Assembly (NCBI GenBank): GCA_902797855.1
Contig: CADBUI010000001.1
Span: forward strand, 74,852-119,130
Origin: an uncultured Erysipelotrichaceae bacterium
GTDB lineage: Bacteria; Bacillota_I; Bacilli_A; RFN20; CAG-826
Direction of reading: 5' to 3'
DNA length: 44,279 nucleotides
Shown here: one piece after another, positions 36,401 to 44,279 of the stretch
Position numbering within the stretch: the stretch's first letter is position 1
Layout of the letters: each line of letters begins with the position of its first letter
Position numbers and translations under genes: made by a program
Notes under the pieces: model-generated
Told to the model about the DNA's origin: nothing
Database searches by the model: none
The model's input: the letters and a program-made list of their open reading frames with translations, nothing else

Positions 36401-37386
36401 CCTTATTTGGATGTCAAACCAAAGATGGCGTTTGTGTCCATTGTTATGGTACAAACCTCGCTACTGGTGAACTTGTTAAGATTGGTGAAGCCGTTGGTAT
36501 TATGGCCGCTCAATCCGTCGGTGAACCTGGTACACAGTTAACAATGCGTACCTTCCACTCTGGCGGTGTTGCTGGCGTCGGTGATATCACCCAAGGTTTA
36601 CCAAGAGTTCAAGAACTTGTCGAAGCTCGTACACCAAAAGGCGAAGCTCTCATTGCTTCTATCTCTGGTAAAGTCACTTCAATTTCTGAAAATAATGGTA
36701 GGTACACCATTATCGTCAAAAATGATATGGAAGAAAGAGAACACCTCTCCATTTATGGCGCTCACTTAGTTGTAAGTGAAGGCGACATGGTTGAAGCTGG
36801 TGATAAACTCACTGCTGGTGCTATCTCTCCAAAAACACTCCTTGATGTCAGTGATGAAACTAAAGTTCAAAACTACCTCCTCAAGGAAATCCATAACGTT
36901 TATTCTACTCAAGGTAGTGTCGATATTTCCGATAAACACCTTGAAGTCATCATTCGTCAAATGCTTCGTAAAGTCGTTATCACCGATGCTGGAGATACTA
37001 AACTTATCCCAGGTACACGTGTCGATATCGATACATTTACCGAAGCTAACGAAGAACAATTATTTGCCGGTGGTCGTCCAGCTATTGCTCGTCCACGTGT
37101 TCTTGGTATTACCAAAGCTGCGCTTGAGACTAAATCATTCTTATCCGCCGCTAGCTTCCAAGAAACCACAAGAGTTCTTACCGATGCTGCTATTAAAGGC
37201 AAAATCGATACCCTCCATGGTTTAAAGGAAAATGTTATCGTTGGTAAACTTATCCCAGCCGGTAGCGGTAATCCAAACAACAATGTCTTTGATGAACCAA
37301 CTGAAGAATTCACTGTTGCAAGTAAGATGAAAGCCGTTAAGAGACAATATATTGAATCTTACGACCGCGACGAAGACGCTGAATAA
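33463..37386 (+). CDS. rpoC: RNA polymerase beta' subunit
   Basis: A 1,307-residue beta' subunit. The N-terminal zinc site is [21 protein letters not shown]. The catalytic Mg motif NADFDGDQM is at 503-511 with Asp505, 507 and 509. The second zinc site uses a Cys in EEDCHTDHG plus [14 protein letters not shown]. Bridge helix and trigger loop segments ([38 protein letters not shown]) are canonical. The start overlaps the rpoB stop by one base. Confidence 0.98.
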   Translation: MFNVEKLSAIKVGLASPERIRALSHGEVTKGETINYRSQKPEMDGLFCERIFGPSKDYECHCGHYKKIRYAGIKCEKCGVEVISKEVRRERLGHINLVSPCTHIWYLKGIPSRIALLLDGLSPKQLEEIVYFIAHVCLNPGTSKVLKYREFLDEKTARVEFTATINEILPNIEVGSADYEKAQTFIESMGDNKEAFDFYSVAKFISKYTGAEFGEGAAAVKRLLSEVNLDKDYEEVTKEIAELAAKDALKGKESADQKRTKLVKRLEVIESFRNSDNKPEWMVLDVIPVLPPDLRPMLQLEGGRFAASDLNELYRRVIMRNNRLKKDIEIKAPKVITTNACRMLQEAVDALIDNGRRNKPVQGPNGRALKSLSSSLKGKQGRFRQNLLGKRVDFSGRSVIAVGPDLKMYQCGIPREMAIQLLRPYISNILIKRGYANANKVAQRIIDEYDPIVFDIVEEIISDHPVLLNRAPTLHRLGIQAFQPKLVDGRAIRLHPLVCAGFNADFDGDQMAVHLPLSKAAQQEALELMLASNNILGPKDGKPIVTPSQDMVLGNYYLTLEETKEALLARASRREAKGDYEEFELFTQYGNAEGKVFASIDEVVLAYQTKQIHLHTRIAIIGKALKKSGFTEEMNNSYLLTTVGKVIFNLIFPADFPYLNRLSASNKDLANLKGDLADFFVPFGTNIKEAIHNRPLNTPFTKKELGVIIDEVYHRYGRSKTSAVLDKMKDQGFKYSTIAGFTIALSDIPLLKDKASILAKGDEEVAKIDKMYRKGLINEREHHNLVVSLWEDVKKNEIEPKLSQQFKADIRNPIYMILDSGARGNMTHIAQLSGMRGIMLDPHNEKIEIPIKACLREGMSVSEFFVATHSARKGSADTALKTADSGYLTRRLVDVSQDVIVREEDCHTDHGFVVREIKSDDPNEKKPIIKLKDRLVGRFSLREIVDPSTGEVIVPANTLISDTAADKVIVAGIKEVEIRSLFGCQTKDGVCVHCYGTNLATGELVKIGEAVGIMAAQSVGEPGTQLTMRTFHSGGVAGVGDITQGLPRVQELVEARTPKGEALIASISGKVTSISENNGRYTIIVKNDMEEREHLSIYGAHLVVSEGDMVEAGDKLTAGAISPKTLLDVSDETKVQNYLLKEIHNVYSTQGSVDISDKHLEVIIRQMLRKVVITDAGDTKLIPGTRVDIDTFTEANEEQLFAGGRPAIARPRVLGITKAALETKSFLSAASFQETTRVLTDAAIKGKIDTLHGLKENVIVGKLIPAGSGNPNNNVFDEPTEEFTVASKMKAVKRQYIESYDRDEDAE

Positions 37387-37399
37387 ATATTCTAAAATT

Positions 37400-37425
37400 G
37401 GAGCCATTTCGGTGGCTCCTTTTTT
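37400..37425 (+). terminator. Terminator after rpoC
   Basis: GGAGCCA (37400-37406) pairs with TGGCTCC (37413-37419) and is followed by T's. Confidence 0.9.
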
Positions 37426-37478
37426 AATGAAAAAACATATAGATAGTTACTTATTTATAATAATTTGCCGCTATTTAT

Positions 37479-37504
37479 AAGGGGGCACAAAGTGCTCCCT
37501 TTTA
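37479..37504 (+). terminator. Second terminator-like hairpin after rpoC
   Basis: AAGGGGGCAC and GTGCTCCCTTTT form a hairpin with a one-base bulge and an AAA loop. It may be a back-up terminator insulating the peptidase genes from rpoBC. Confidence 0.65.
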
Positions 37505-37510
37505 ACTAAA

Positions 37511-37525
37511 AGAAAACGTTTTCAT
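37511..37525 (-). promoter_or_regulatory. Second cre candidate, upstream of the peptidase promoter
   Basis: On the minus strand ATGAAAACGTTTTCT fits every defined position of WTGNAANCGNWNNCW, with a palindromic core GAAAACGTTTTC. It is about 65 bases before the predicted transcription start. CcpA sites at such a distance activate some Bacillus genes. Confidence 0.55.
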
Positions 37526-37548
37526 ATGACAAAATTATTATATTTTGT

Positions 37549-37576
37549 TTGTACTTTATTTCATCTTTGCTATAAT
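37549..37576 (+). promoter_or_regulatory. Promoter of lipoprotein peptidase 1
   Basis: TTGTAC (37549-37554), a 16-base spacer and an extended -10 TGCTATAAT ending at 37576. The leader is about 38 bases with AGGAAAGGAG before the ATG. Confidence 0.7.
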
Positions 37577-37620
37577 GCTTTTAACTTATACATAGTTAAA
37601 CTAGGAAAGGAGATAAAAAT

Positions 37621-39360
37621 ATGAAAACACGTAGAATTCTTTCTCTAATTACTCTCTTACCAATCTTAGGTATGGTAACTGCTTGTAATGGTGAAAACTC
37701 AATCTCTCCAGAACATCAAAGAAAATTCCGCGATCTTCCTGAAGTTAATACTCTTAACGAAGTGACCACGAAAGGCGAAAAACAAGCACCTGCTTGTCCA
37801 TCAACTGGTAACTCAAGAGTATTTGTAGTCCCAATTGAATTCAAGGATTATCCTGCCGATGAAATTGGTAAATACTATAACTCTGAAATCACAGGTCCAA
37901 ATAGCAAAAGATACGCAAGAAGATTTACCGATGAAAGAATGGGTACTGGCCGTGGTGCAGAAGCAGCACGTGAAGATATCCGTAAAGTTTATTTTGGTGA
38001 ATCAAGTGATACTCAATGGGAATCATTATCAAGCTTCTATAAAAAATCTAGTTATGGCGCACTTAACCTCAATGGTATCGTCGCTCCATGGTATAAGCCA
38101 TATTGGGACTGGGAACACCCAACCACAACATGGGCTACCGCAAAACAATGGGTCGATGCCTATGGTGAATACGCTGCTAGCCGTTTAGCTGCTGAATTAA
38201 TTGAATATTATTCTGATGATACCGCTAAACATTATCTCGATCTTAAAAAAGAAGATGGTAGTGACTTCACGAGTGGAAAAGACTTCCTTCAATATTTCGA
38301 TAGCAACCACGATGGTGCATTCGACTTAATCGAAGTAGTCTATAGCGCTCCATTCTATGCAACCGATGCTGGTAATGCAGTTTATGATAAGCCAATTAAT
38401 AACGATATTTTCTGGGCATATTGTGGTGGTAACTCCACTGGTACAGAAAACGTCGAACGTCCAACAATTTCTAAATATGCATTCTTCTCATACTATACCT
38501 TCGTTGAAGGCGGTTATTTTGATGAAAGCAAGCAAACTCATAGAAACTGGACATGCCAAGAGGTTTCTGATGGTGTTCCAATGGACGCTCATACATTAAT
38601 CCATGAAACTGGTCACGGTTTAGGTCTAAAAGACTACTATGACACAAGCTACTCTGGTAAAAACCCATGTGGTAGTGTTGATATGATGGACCATAACGTT
38701 GGTGATCACTGCGCCTATTCTAAGGCATTATATGGCTGGGTTAACCCAACTGTTGTCACCGGTCCAACTGAAGTAACAATTAAATCATTCACTGAAACTG
38801 GTGAATGTATCATGGTTCCATATCGTGGATTCTATAAAGATCATGAGCAATATGGTAACTCATTCTATAATGAATACCTCATGCTTGAACTTTATACTCC
38901 AACTGGACTTAATGAAGCAGATTCAAAGCACAATTACGCTGGTAATTACCCACTCTGCCCATCAATTCCAGGTGTGAAAATCTATCACGTTGATAGCCGT
39001 TTAGGTACATTCCAATATAATGGTGGATGGCAGTTCATCGACTATACTGAAAAAATTGTCGGTACTGGTGAACTTGGTAAAGTTGATACCGCAACTACAA
39101 ATACCGATACTGAACGTGTTGATGAGGCTTGGTTACTTCAATTCTTACCAAGAAGCTCTGAAACAATCATTAGCATGGTTAATAACGATAACCTCTTCCA
39201 AGCTGGTGACGGATTCAATAATGGTGAAAACTACGCTGACTTCATGATGAATGAAAAGAAAGGCGAAGAAAGAGATCAAGAAATCCACTTCGGATACAAA
39301 ATCACCATCAAAGCCGCTAGTGCGGAAAGTGCAACAATCGAATTTGCCTACGCTGACTAA
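37621..39360 (+). CDS. M6-like secreted metalloprotease lipoprotein 1
   Basis: A 579-residue extracellular lipoprotein. A signal peptide (MKTRRILSLITLLPILGMV) ends in a lipobox with Cys22 (VTAC). The catalytic zinc site is HETGHGLGLKD starting at His328, an HExxHxxGxxD pattern, followed by a Met-turn-like VDMMDH. These are traits of M6 (immune inhibitor A-like) peptidases. It probably digests host or dietary proteins at the cell surface. A close paralogue follows. No metal transporter or regulator is adjacent, but a cre-like site is upstream. M6 is the best match; the substrate is unknown. Confidence 0.85.
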   Translation: MKTRRILSLITLLPILGMVTACNGENSISPEHQRKFRDLPEVNTLNEVTTKGEKQAPACPSTGNSRVFVVPIEFKDYPADEIGKYYNSEITGPNSKRYARRFTDERMGTGRGAEAAREDIRKVYFGESSDTQWESLSSFYKKSSYGALNLNGIVAPWYKPYWDWEHPTTTWATAKQWVDAYGEYAASRLAAELIEYYSDDTAKHYLDLKKEDGSDFTSGKDFLQYFDSNHDGAFDLIEVVYSAPFYATDAGNAVYDKPINNDIFWAYCGGNSTGTENVERPTISKYAFFSYYTFVEGGYFDESKQTHRNWTCQEVSDGVPMDAHTLIHETGHGLGLKDYYDTSYSGKNPCGSVDMMDHNVGDHCAYSKALYGWVNPTVVTGPTEVTIKSFTETGECIMVPYRGFYKDHEQYGNSFYNEYLMLELYTPTGLNEADSKHNYAGNYPLCPSIPGVKIYHVDSRLGTFQYNGGWQFIDYTEKIVGTGELGKVDTATTNTDTERVDEAWLLQFLPRSSETIISMVNNDNLFQAGDGFNNGENYADFMMNEKKGEERDQEIHFGYKITIKAASAESATIEFAYAD

Positions 39361-39366
39361 AATAAT

Positions 39367-39400
39367 AAAGGCCATATCTAAATTGATGTGGTCTTTTTCT
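39367..39400 (+). terminator. Terminator between the two peptidase genes
   Basis: AAGGCCATATC (39368-39378) pairs with GATGTGGTCTT (39385-39395), including G-T pairs, followed by a T-rich tail. Confidence 0.75.
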
Positions 39401-39416
39401 TTTTTAAATTTATTTA

Positions 39417-39422
39417 TATAAT
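39417..39422 (+). promoter_or_regulatory. -10 element of lipoprotein peptidase 2
   Basis: Consensus TATAAT ending 10 bases before the ATG at 39433, with no Shine-Dalgarno in that gap. The -35 region is T-rich only. A leaderless or nearly leaderless mRNA is expected. Confidence 0.5.
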
Positions 39423-39432
39423 TTAGTTAATT

Positions 39433-40923
39433 ATGAACAAAAGAAAGAATTTTATTGTTTCTTCATTAGCTACTCTTCTTTTGCTTGTTAGTTGTTCGTC
39501 TAACGATATTATTTTTGAACGTTATTCATATGATGTAATCGATAAAGATTTCCGTCAAACTTGGACTGATGGAAATGTTTCTCAGTTAGGATATTACAAA
39601 TCACTTCGTTACGTAAACGGTAGTGAACAGACTGAATATATTGAATCTTACGACGAACTTTATCGTAGTCAAAATTACCTTCATAAAATGAATTCAACTG
39701 GTAATTCAAAGATGTTAGTTATTCCTGTTGATTTTGCTGATTATACCTGTGATAGGCTCGCTCATGGTTGTCCTCTTAGTAGAACACTTATTCAAAATGC
39801 CTTCTTTGGAAAAGAAAGCCGCACTCAATATGAATCAGTTGCATCCTACTTTGATAAATCAAGTTATGGAAAACTTAAAATAGATGGAAAAGTCACTGAT
39901 TGGTTTAGACCAAGCGTGACATATGAAGATTTACAAAACCCATCAACAAATAAAACAATTGTTGTAAATATTTATAAAGAAGCTCTCTCTTGGTATCAAA
40001 ATAAATATGGTGATTTAGCCTCTTACTACGTAAATGGTGATCCTAACCAAGGACTTCCAATCTATTTTATCTATAGCGCTCCAGCAGATGATTCTCCTAA
40101 TGGACCAAATACACCTTTATGGGCGTATACGTTTAATAGTGAAGCACTTGTGAGTTGGACTTCATTTTCTATGCTTAATTTAGATACCTATAATAAAGTC
40201 GATTCTCACACTTTAATTCATGAAACTGGTCATTTATTAGGACTAGATGATTATTACGCGACAAATGGTAATTATTCTCCAACTGGTCATATTGATATGA
40301 TGGATTATTCAATTGGAGATGAAACAGCCTTCTCTAAAATGATCCTCGATTGGATTAGACCAATTAGAGTAGAGAAGAGTATTACATATTCATTAACTCC
40401 ATTTGAATCAACTGGTAATGTTTTACTTTTAAATAAAAACTGGAACGAGTCTGCAATGGATGAATATATTCTTTTAGAATATTACACTCCTACAGGTTTA
40501 AATGAAAAAGATTCAAAAAGCATCAATGTCGAAGCTAAGTTACCTACTAAACCAGGTTTAAAAGTTTATCACGTTGATTCAAGGGCAGGATTTTTTGAAA
40601 ATAAGATTAAACCTGTTGGATATCTTAAAGATGGTGGAAAAAGTAAAGAGAATTACCGAGTTGGTATCATCCACTCAAATTCAGTTTCACCAGGAAATGA
40701 GTACACTAAATATCCTTTATATCAACTTTTAGAAAAAGATGGTGGTAATTCCTTTATGAGTGGTGGAATTGCTTCTAACGATAGTTTATGGCATGAAGGT
40801 GACACCTTTGGTGAAACTACATTTGTCGATTATAAATTCCATAGTGGTGAAGATCTTGGAATTACTTTTAAAGTTGATAAAATTACATCTGAATTCTTAA
40901 CCTTAACAATTACATATAAATAA
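39433..40923 (+). CDS. M6-like secreted metalloprotease lipoprotein 2
   Basis: A 496-residue paralogue of the previous gene. It has a signal peptide with lipobox (LLLLVSC, Cys21), a zinc site HETGHLLGLDD from His263 and the VDMMDH-like IDMMDY segment. Shared blocks such as ESVASYFDKSSYGKLKIDG, YYTPTGLNEKDSK and KVYHVDSR show common ancestry with peptidase 1. It is about 80 residues shorter, mostly in the N-terminal half. Because it has its own promoter, the two may be expressed under different conditions. Confidence 0.85.
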   Translation: MNKRKNFIVSSLATLLLLVSCSSNDIIFERYSYDVIDKDFRQTWTDGNVSQLGYYKSLRYVNGSEQTEYIESYDELYRSQNYLHKMNSTGNSKMLVIPVDFADYTCDRLAHGCPLSRTLIQNAFFGKESRTQYESVASYFDKSSYGKLKIDGKVTDWFRPSVTYEDLQNPSTNKTIVVNIYKEALSWYQNKYGDLASYYVNGDPNQGLPIYFIYSAPADDSPNGPNTPLWAYTFNSEALVSWTSFSMLNLDTYNKVDSHTLIHETGHLLGLDDYYATNGNYSPTGHIDMMDYSIGDETAFSKMILDWIRPIRVEKSITYSLTPFESTGNVLLLNKNWNESAMDEYILLEYYTPTGLNEKDSKSINVEAKLPTKPGLKVYHVDSRAGFFENKIKPVGYLKDGGKSKENYRVGIIHSNSVSPGNEYTKYPLYQLLEKDGGNSFMSGGIASNDSLWHEGDTFGETTFVDYKFHSGEDLGITFKVDKITSEFLTLTITYK

Positions 40924-40926
40924 AGT

Positions 40927-40950
40927 GATACACCCGGTAATGTGTGTATA
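40927..40950 (+). repeat. Direct repeat, copy 1 (upstream of str promoter)
   Basis: A 24-base element starting GATACACCC and ending GTGTGTATA, 21 of 24 bases identical to the copy at 41065. It could form an ATACAC/GTGTAT hairpin. It starts just after the peptidase 2 stop and has no long T-tract. Confidence 0.65.
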
Positions 40951-40983
40951 TATTCCATTTATAAATATTATTTAAAATATTTG

Positions 40984-41012
40984 TTGACATATATATTTTT
41001 CTTTTATATTAT
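40984..41012 (+). promoter_or_regulatory. Promoter of the str operon
   Basis: TTGACA (40984-40989), a 17-base spacer and TATTAT (41007-41012). Full consensus -35 and near-consensus -10 suit high expression. The leader is about 100 bases. Confidence 0.88.
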
Positions 41013-41018
41013 CTTTAA

Positions 41019-41100
41019 GCGTGCACTTTGACCCTAGGTGGGTCTATTATTTCGAAAGGAATACGATACACCGGGGAATGTGTGCATACCGGGAAACATT
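41019..41100 (+). promoter_or_regulatory. str operon leader RNA with structured elements
   Basis: The leader has a GACCC/GGGTC hairpin near 41029-41043 and a CCGG/CCGG-type fold within the repeat copy at 41065-41093. It may be an autoregulatory site for a ribosomal protein. I cannot assign it to a named RNA family. Confidence 0.4.
41065..41088 (+). repeat. Direct repeat, copy 2 (in the str leader)
   Basis: The second copy of the 24-base element, here transcribed into the 5' leader of rpsL. Differences from copy 1 are at positions 9, 12 and 21. It is followed by CCGGG, absent from copy 1. Confidence 0.65.
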
Positions 41101-41116
41101 GAAAGGAGGACAATCA

Positions 41117-41536
41117 ATGCCAACTATTAATCAATTAGTTAAACAAGGTCGTTCAAAAGGCGTTAAGAAGTCCAAAGCTCCAGCTCTTGGAAAACGTTGG
41201 AACTCACTTAAGTCTAGAGAAACAAACCAAAATTCATCACAAAAAAGAGGCGTTTGCACTCGTGTGGGTACTATGACCCCAAAGAAACCAAACTCTGCTC
41301 TTCGTAAATACGCTCGTGTTCGCTTATCTAATGGATATGAAGTCACAGCTTATATCGGTGGTGAAGGACACAATTTACAAGAACACTCAACCGTCATCAT
41401 TCGTGGTGGACGTGTTAAAGATTTACCAGGTGTTCGTTATCACATTGTGCGTGGTACACTCGACTGTGCTGGTATCGAGGCAAGACGTCAAGGTCGTTCC
41501 CTCTATGGCACAAAGAAACCAAAAGCAGCTAAGTAA
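41117..41536 (+). CDS. rpsL: Ribosomal protein S12
   Basis: A 139-residue S12 at the decoding centre. ATG 41117, giving [11 protein letters not shown], is the universal start. The frame is open upstream but that part is leader. AAAGGAGG is at 41102-41109. [11 protein letters not shown] (with the Lys of the streptomycin site) and the [13 protein letters not shown] region with the second Lys are wild type, so no ribosomal streptomycin resistance is predicted. Confidence 0.98.
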   Translation: MPTINQLVKQGRSKGVKKSKAPALGKRWNSLKSRETNQNSSQKRGVCTRVGTMTPKKPNSALRKYARVRLSNGYEVTAYIGGEGHNLQEHSTVIIRGGRVKDLPGVRYHIVRGTLDCAGIEARRQGRSLYGTKKPKAAK

Positions 41537-41570
41537 TAACGAATTAAATTTTTAGAAAGGAGATTACAAT

Positions 41571-42041
41571 ATGCCACGTAAAGGTAATGTTGCAAAACGT
41601 GAAGTTTTACCAGATCCAATTTATAACAGTAAACTTGTCACACGTTTAATCAATCGCATCATGGTCGATGGTAAAAGAGGTACTGCTCAAACCATTCTCT
41701 ATAATGCTTTCAAGAAAATCGAAAAACAAACTGGTAAACCAGCAATGGACGTGTTTGCAACCGCAATTAATAATATTATGCCAGAAGTCGAACTAAAGGT
41801 TCGTCGTATTGGCGCAGCCAACTACCAAGTTCCAGTTGAAGTTTCTATGGAACGTAAAACAACTCTTGGTCTTCGTTGGTTAGTCACCTATTCCAGACTC
41901 AGAAACGAAAAATCAATGGAAGATAAACTCGCCAATGAAATTATCGATGCTGCTAATGGAACAGGCGCCTCAGTTAAGAAAAGAGAAGATACGCATAAGA
42001 TGGCTGAAGCCAATAAAGCGTATGCTCACTATAGATGGTAG
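41571..42041 (+). CDS. rpsG: Ribosomal protein S7
   Basis: A 156-residue S7 that organises the head of the 30S subunit. [35 protein letters not shown] and the C-terminal AHYRW are typical. It follows rpsL by 34 bases with AGAAAGGAGAT. The stop is TAG. Confidence 0.98.
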   Translation: MPRKGNVAKREVLPDPIYNSKLVTRLINRIMVDGKRGTAQTILYNAFKKIEKQTGKPAMDVFATAINNIMPEVELKVRRIGAANYQVPVEVSMERKTTLGLRWLVTYSRLRNEKSMEDKLANEIIDAANGTGASVKKREDTHKMAEANKAYAHYRW

Positions 42042-42052
42042 GAGATTAGTTT

Positions 42053-44131
42053 ATGGCACGTGAATTTGATTTAGCTCACACCCGTAACATCGGTATCATG
42101 GCTCACATCGATGCCGGTAAAACTACTACAACTGAAAGAATTCTTTATTTTACAGGTAAAATCCACAAAATTGGTGAAGTCCACGAAGGTGCGGCCACCA
42201 TGGACTGGATGGAACAAGAACAAGAAAGAGGTATTACAATTACCTCCGCTGCTACCACAGCGTTCTGGAAAGGTAACAGAATTAACATCATCGACACTCC
42301 AGGGCACGTCGACTTCACTGTTGAAGTTGAACGTTCACTTCGTGTCTTAGATGGTGCTGTCACCGTTCTTGATGGTAAAAACGGTGTTGAACCACAAACT
42401 GAAACCGTTTGGAGACAAGGTACAAAGTATGGTGTTCCACGTATCGTCTTCGTCAATAAGCTCGACGCTATTGGTGCTGACTTCGATATGTGCGTTGCCT
42501 CACTTCATGAAAGACTTGCCGCTAACGCCGAAGCTGTTCAATACCCAATCGGAAGAGAATCCGGCTTCAATGGTGTCATCGATATCATTGAAAGAAAAGC
42601 TTGGATGTATACATCCGATAAAGACGAAGCTCCAACTGAAGCTCCAATCCCAGAAGAATATAAGGACAAAGTTGAAGAACTTCGTGGAAAACTTCTCGAA
42701 GCTCTCGCAGCATTCGATGATGATCTTATGATGTTAGTCCTCGAAGGGGAAGAAGTTCCTACTGAGATGATTAATAGCACAATCCGTAAAGCCGTTTTAA
42801 CTGGTAATTTCCATCCAGTATTCTGCGGAAGTGCTTATAAAAACAAAGGTATTCAATTACTCCTTGATGGTGTAGTTGCTTATCTTCCAAGCCCACTAGA
42901 CATTCCACATGCAGTTGGTGAAGATGAAAACGGCAATCAAGTCACTTGTGAACCAGATGACAAGGCTCCTCTTGCAGCCCTTGCCTTCAAGATCGCAACT
43001 GACCCATTCATTGGTAGACTCGCTTATGTCCGTGTTTATAGCGGTACATTAACAAGTGGTTCTTACGTCCTCAATTCCACTAAAGGTGTTAAGGAAAGAA
43101 TCGCCCGTGTCGTTCTTATGCACTCCAACCACAGAGAAGAAGTCGATGCATTACATGCAGGTGACATCGGTGCTGTCGTTGGTTTAAAAGGAACTACTAC
43201 TGGAGATACTCTCTGTGACGAGAAGAATGAAGTCATTCTTGAAAAGATGGAATTCCCAGAACCAGTTATCGAAGAAGCTGTCGAACCAAAATCAAAAGCA
43301 GACCAAGAAAAGATGGGTATTGCTCTTCAAAAACTTGCTGAAGAAGACCCAACATTCAAGGTCCACACCAATAACGAAACTGGACAAACAATCATCGCTG
43401 GTGTTGGTGAACTTCACCTCGACATCATCGTTGATCGTATGAGAAGAGAATTCAATGTCCAAGTCAACGTTGGTGCTCCACAAGTCGGCTACCGCGAAAC
43501 AATTCGTCAAGCAGCCGAATGTGAAGGTAAATATATCAAACAATCCGGTGGACGTGGTCAATACGGTCACGTATGGATTCGCTTCGAACCTAACCCAGGC
43601 AAAGGCTTCGAATTCGTCGATGCTGTTGTTGGTGGTAGTGTTCCAAGAGAGTACATTCGCCCAACCCAAGATGGTCTAGAAGATGCTCTTAATAGAGGTC
43701 TTGTAGCAGGCTATCCAGTAATCGATATCAAGGCAACCTTATTTGATGGTTCTAGCCACGATGTTGACTCATCTGAAGCCGCCTATAAGATCGCTGCTTC
43801 AATGGCACTTAAAGAAGCTGCCAAGAAGTGTAACCCAGTCATCCTCGAACCAATCATGAAGATTGAAGTTACTGTTCCTGAACAGTACTATGGTGATGTT
43901 ATCGGTGATATCTCACGTCGTAGAGGTAACATGACTGGTGAAACACAAAGAGGCAACGCCAAGATTGTTGAAGCAGAAGTACCACTAGCAGAAATGTTCG
44001 GTTACGTTACAGATTTACGTAGCTTCACACAAGGCCGTGGTAACTACACCATGCAATTCAGCCATTATGGCGAATGCCCAAGATTTGTACAAGACGAGAT
44101 TATTAAGAAATCTGGTATGTCAAATCGTTAA
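42053..44131 (+). CDS. fusA: Elongation factor G
   Basis: A 692-residue translocase GTPase. G1 [15 protein letters not shown]2 RGITITSA, G3 DTPGHVDF and G4 NKLD are present, followed by domains II-V ending in the family's [15 protein letters not shown] segment. It is 11 bases after rpsG with TAGGAG. No sign of duplication in the window. Confidence 0.98.
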   Translation: MAREFDLAHTRNIGIMAHIDAGKTTTTERILYFTGKIHKIGEVHEGAATMDWMEQEQERGITITSAATTAFWKGNRINIIDTPGHVDFTVEVERSLRVLDGAVTVLDGKNGVEPQTETVWRQGTKYGVPRIVFVNKLDAIGADFDMCVASLHERLAANAEAVQYPIGRESGFNGVIDIIERKAWMYTSDKDEAPTEAPIPEEYKDKVEELRGKLLEALAAFDDDLMMLVLEGEEVPTEMINSTIRKAVLTGNFHPVFCGSAYKNKGIQLLLDGVVAYLPSPLDIPHAVGEDENGNQVTCEPDDKAPLAALAFKIATDPFIGRLAYVRVYSGTLTSGSYVLNSTKGVKERIARVVLMHSNHREEVDALHAGDIGAVVGLKGTTTGDTLCDEKNEVILEKMEFPEPVIEEAVEPKSKADQEKMGIALQKLAEEDPTFKVHTNNETGQTIIAGVGELHLDIIVDRMRREFNVQVNVGAPQVGYRETIRQAAECEGKYIKQSGGRGQYGHVWIRFEPNPGKGFEFVDAVVGGSVPREYIRPTQDGLEDALNRGLVAGYPVIDIKATLFDGSSHDVDSSEAAYKIAASMALKEAAKKCNPVILEPIMKIEVTVPEQYYGDVIGDISRRRGNMTGETQRGNAKIVEAEVPLAEMFGYVTDLRSFTQGRGNYTMQFSHYGECPRFVQDEIIKKSGMSNR

Positions 44132-44150
44132 TCAAGTTAACACTATTGTG

Positions 44151-44179
44151 TTGATTTTGAAAAAGACTTGCTATATTAT
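44151..44179 (+). promoter_or_regulatory. Promoter of tuf
   Basis: TTGATT (44151-44156), a 17-base spacer and TATTAT (44174-44179). A short AATCGTT/AACGATT hairpin follows in the leader. EF-Tu thus has its own promoter besides any read-through from fusA. Confidence 0.65.
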
Positions 44180-44229
44180 GAAATCGTTGAATTTTTTAAA
44201 CGATTAACTTAAGGAGGAAATTCAATTTT

Positions 44230-44279
44230 ATGGCAAAAGCAAAATTTGATAGAAGCAAACCACACTTAAACGTTGGTAC
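44230..44279 (+). CDS. tuf: Elongation factor Tu, N-terminal fragment (cut by window end)
   Basis: The start MAKAKFDRSKPHLNVG is the conserved beginning of bacterial EF-Tu, which carries aminoacyl-tRNA to the ribosome. AAGGAGGAAA is at 44211-44220. Only 16 complete codons lie inside the window. Position after fusA is as in Bacilli. Confidence 0.95.
   Translation, partial: MAKAKFDRSKPHLNVG

Noticed and set aside
41021-41116. A longer S12 start with 32 extra residues.
   Set aside because: The extension covers a structured leader, the repeat copy and the Shine-Dalgarno region. MPTINQL is the universal S12 start.
44132-44165. Terminator after fusA (AACAC/GTGTT hairpin).
   Set aside because: The stem is short and there is no strong T-tract. 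Read-through into tuf seems possible.
1-44279. CRISPR arrays, insertion sequences or phage genes.
   Set aside because: No regularly spaced repeats, transposase-like proteins, terminal inverted repeats or phage-type genes were seen on either strand.

Overview
The window looks like chromosome from a low-GC Bacilli-type bacterium, most likely an anaerobic gut-type lineage related to Erysipelotrichales, RF39 or Mollicutes relatives. The main reason is the right two-thirds: cysS-rlmB-sigH-rpmG-secE-nusG, rplK-rplA-rplJ-rplL-methyltransferase-rpoB-rpoC and rpsL-rpsG-fusA-tuf follow the order of the Bacillus rif/str supercluster. RpoB carries Asn at the E. coli 526 position, as reported for Mollicutes. 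The code is standard: Trp is TGG, stops are almost all TAA with a few TAG, and TGA is used once.

Left third (1-18.2 kb): the 3' end of serA, a ThiS/MoaD-ThiF/MoeB pair, and a minus-strand HIT-arcC unit. Divergent from HIT-arcC is a tightly packed 13-gene plus-strand operon at about 3.39-18.2 kb. It encodes a MocA-like molybdenum-cofactor cytidylyltransferase, two complete three-subunit xanthine-dehydrogenase-type molybdenum hydroxylases, SsnA amidohydrolase, a PreA/DHOD-like flavin and Fe-S enzyme, two fold-type-II PLP enzymes, a YgeY-type M20 hydrolase and a YgeW-type carbamoyltransferase. With arcC this is best read as an anaerobic purine/ureide catabolic system. Molybdenum hydroxylases and other redox enzymes would modify and open the purine. 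YgeW would release carbamoyl phosphate, ArcC would make ATP from it, and YgeY plus the PLP enzymes would finish the diamino-acid skeleton to pyruvate and ammonia. The gene set differs from the E. coli-type cluster: the window has no HyuA, no YgfK and no ordinary YgeX, but has PreA-like and paired PLP enzymes. The operon promoter overlaps a full match to the catabolite-response (cre) consensus.

Middle (18.2-37.4 kb): single-chain L-serine dehydratase, cysS, rlmB, a SigH-like sigma factor, an Mrp/ApbC ATPase, rpmG-secE-nusG, then an inserted zinc-type SmtB/ArsR regulator plus P1B ATPase with two operator palindromes. After that come the L11-L1 operon with a probable L1-binding leader, the L10 leader with rplJ-rplL, a methyltransferase, and rpoBC.

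Right end (37.4-44.3 kb): two tandem M6-like lipoprotein metalloproteases sit where an L7Ae-type gene usually lies, followed by the str operon with a strong promoter and a duplicated leader element, and the first codons of tuf. No stretch longer than about 240 bases lacks a gene. I saw no tRNA, rRNA, CRISPR array, insertion sequence or prophage.
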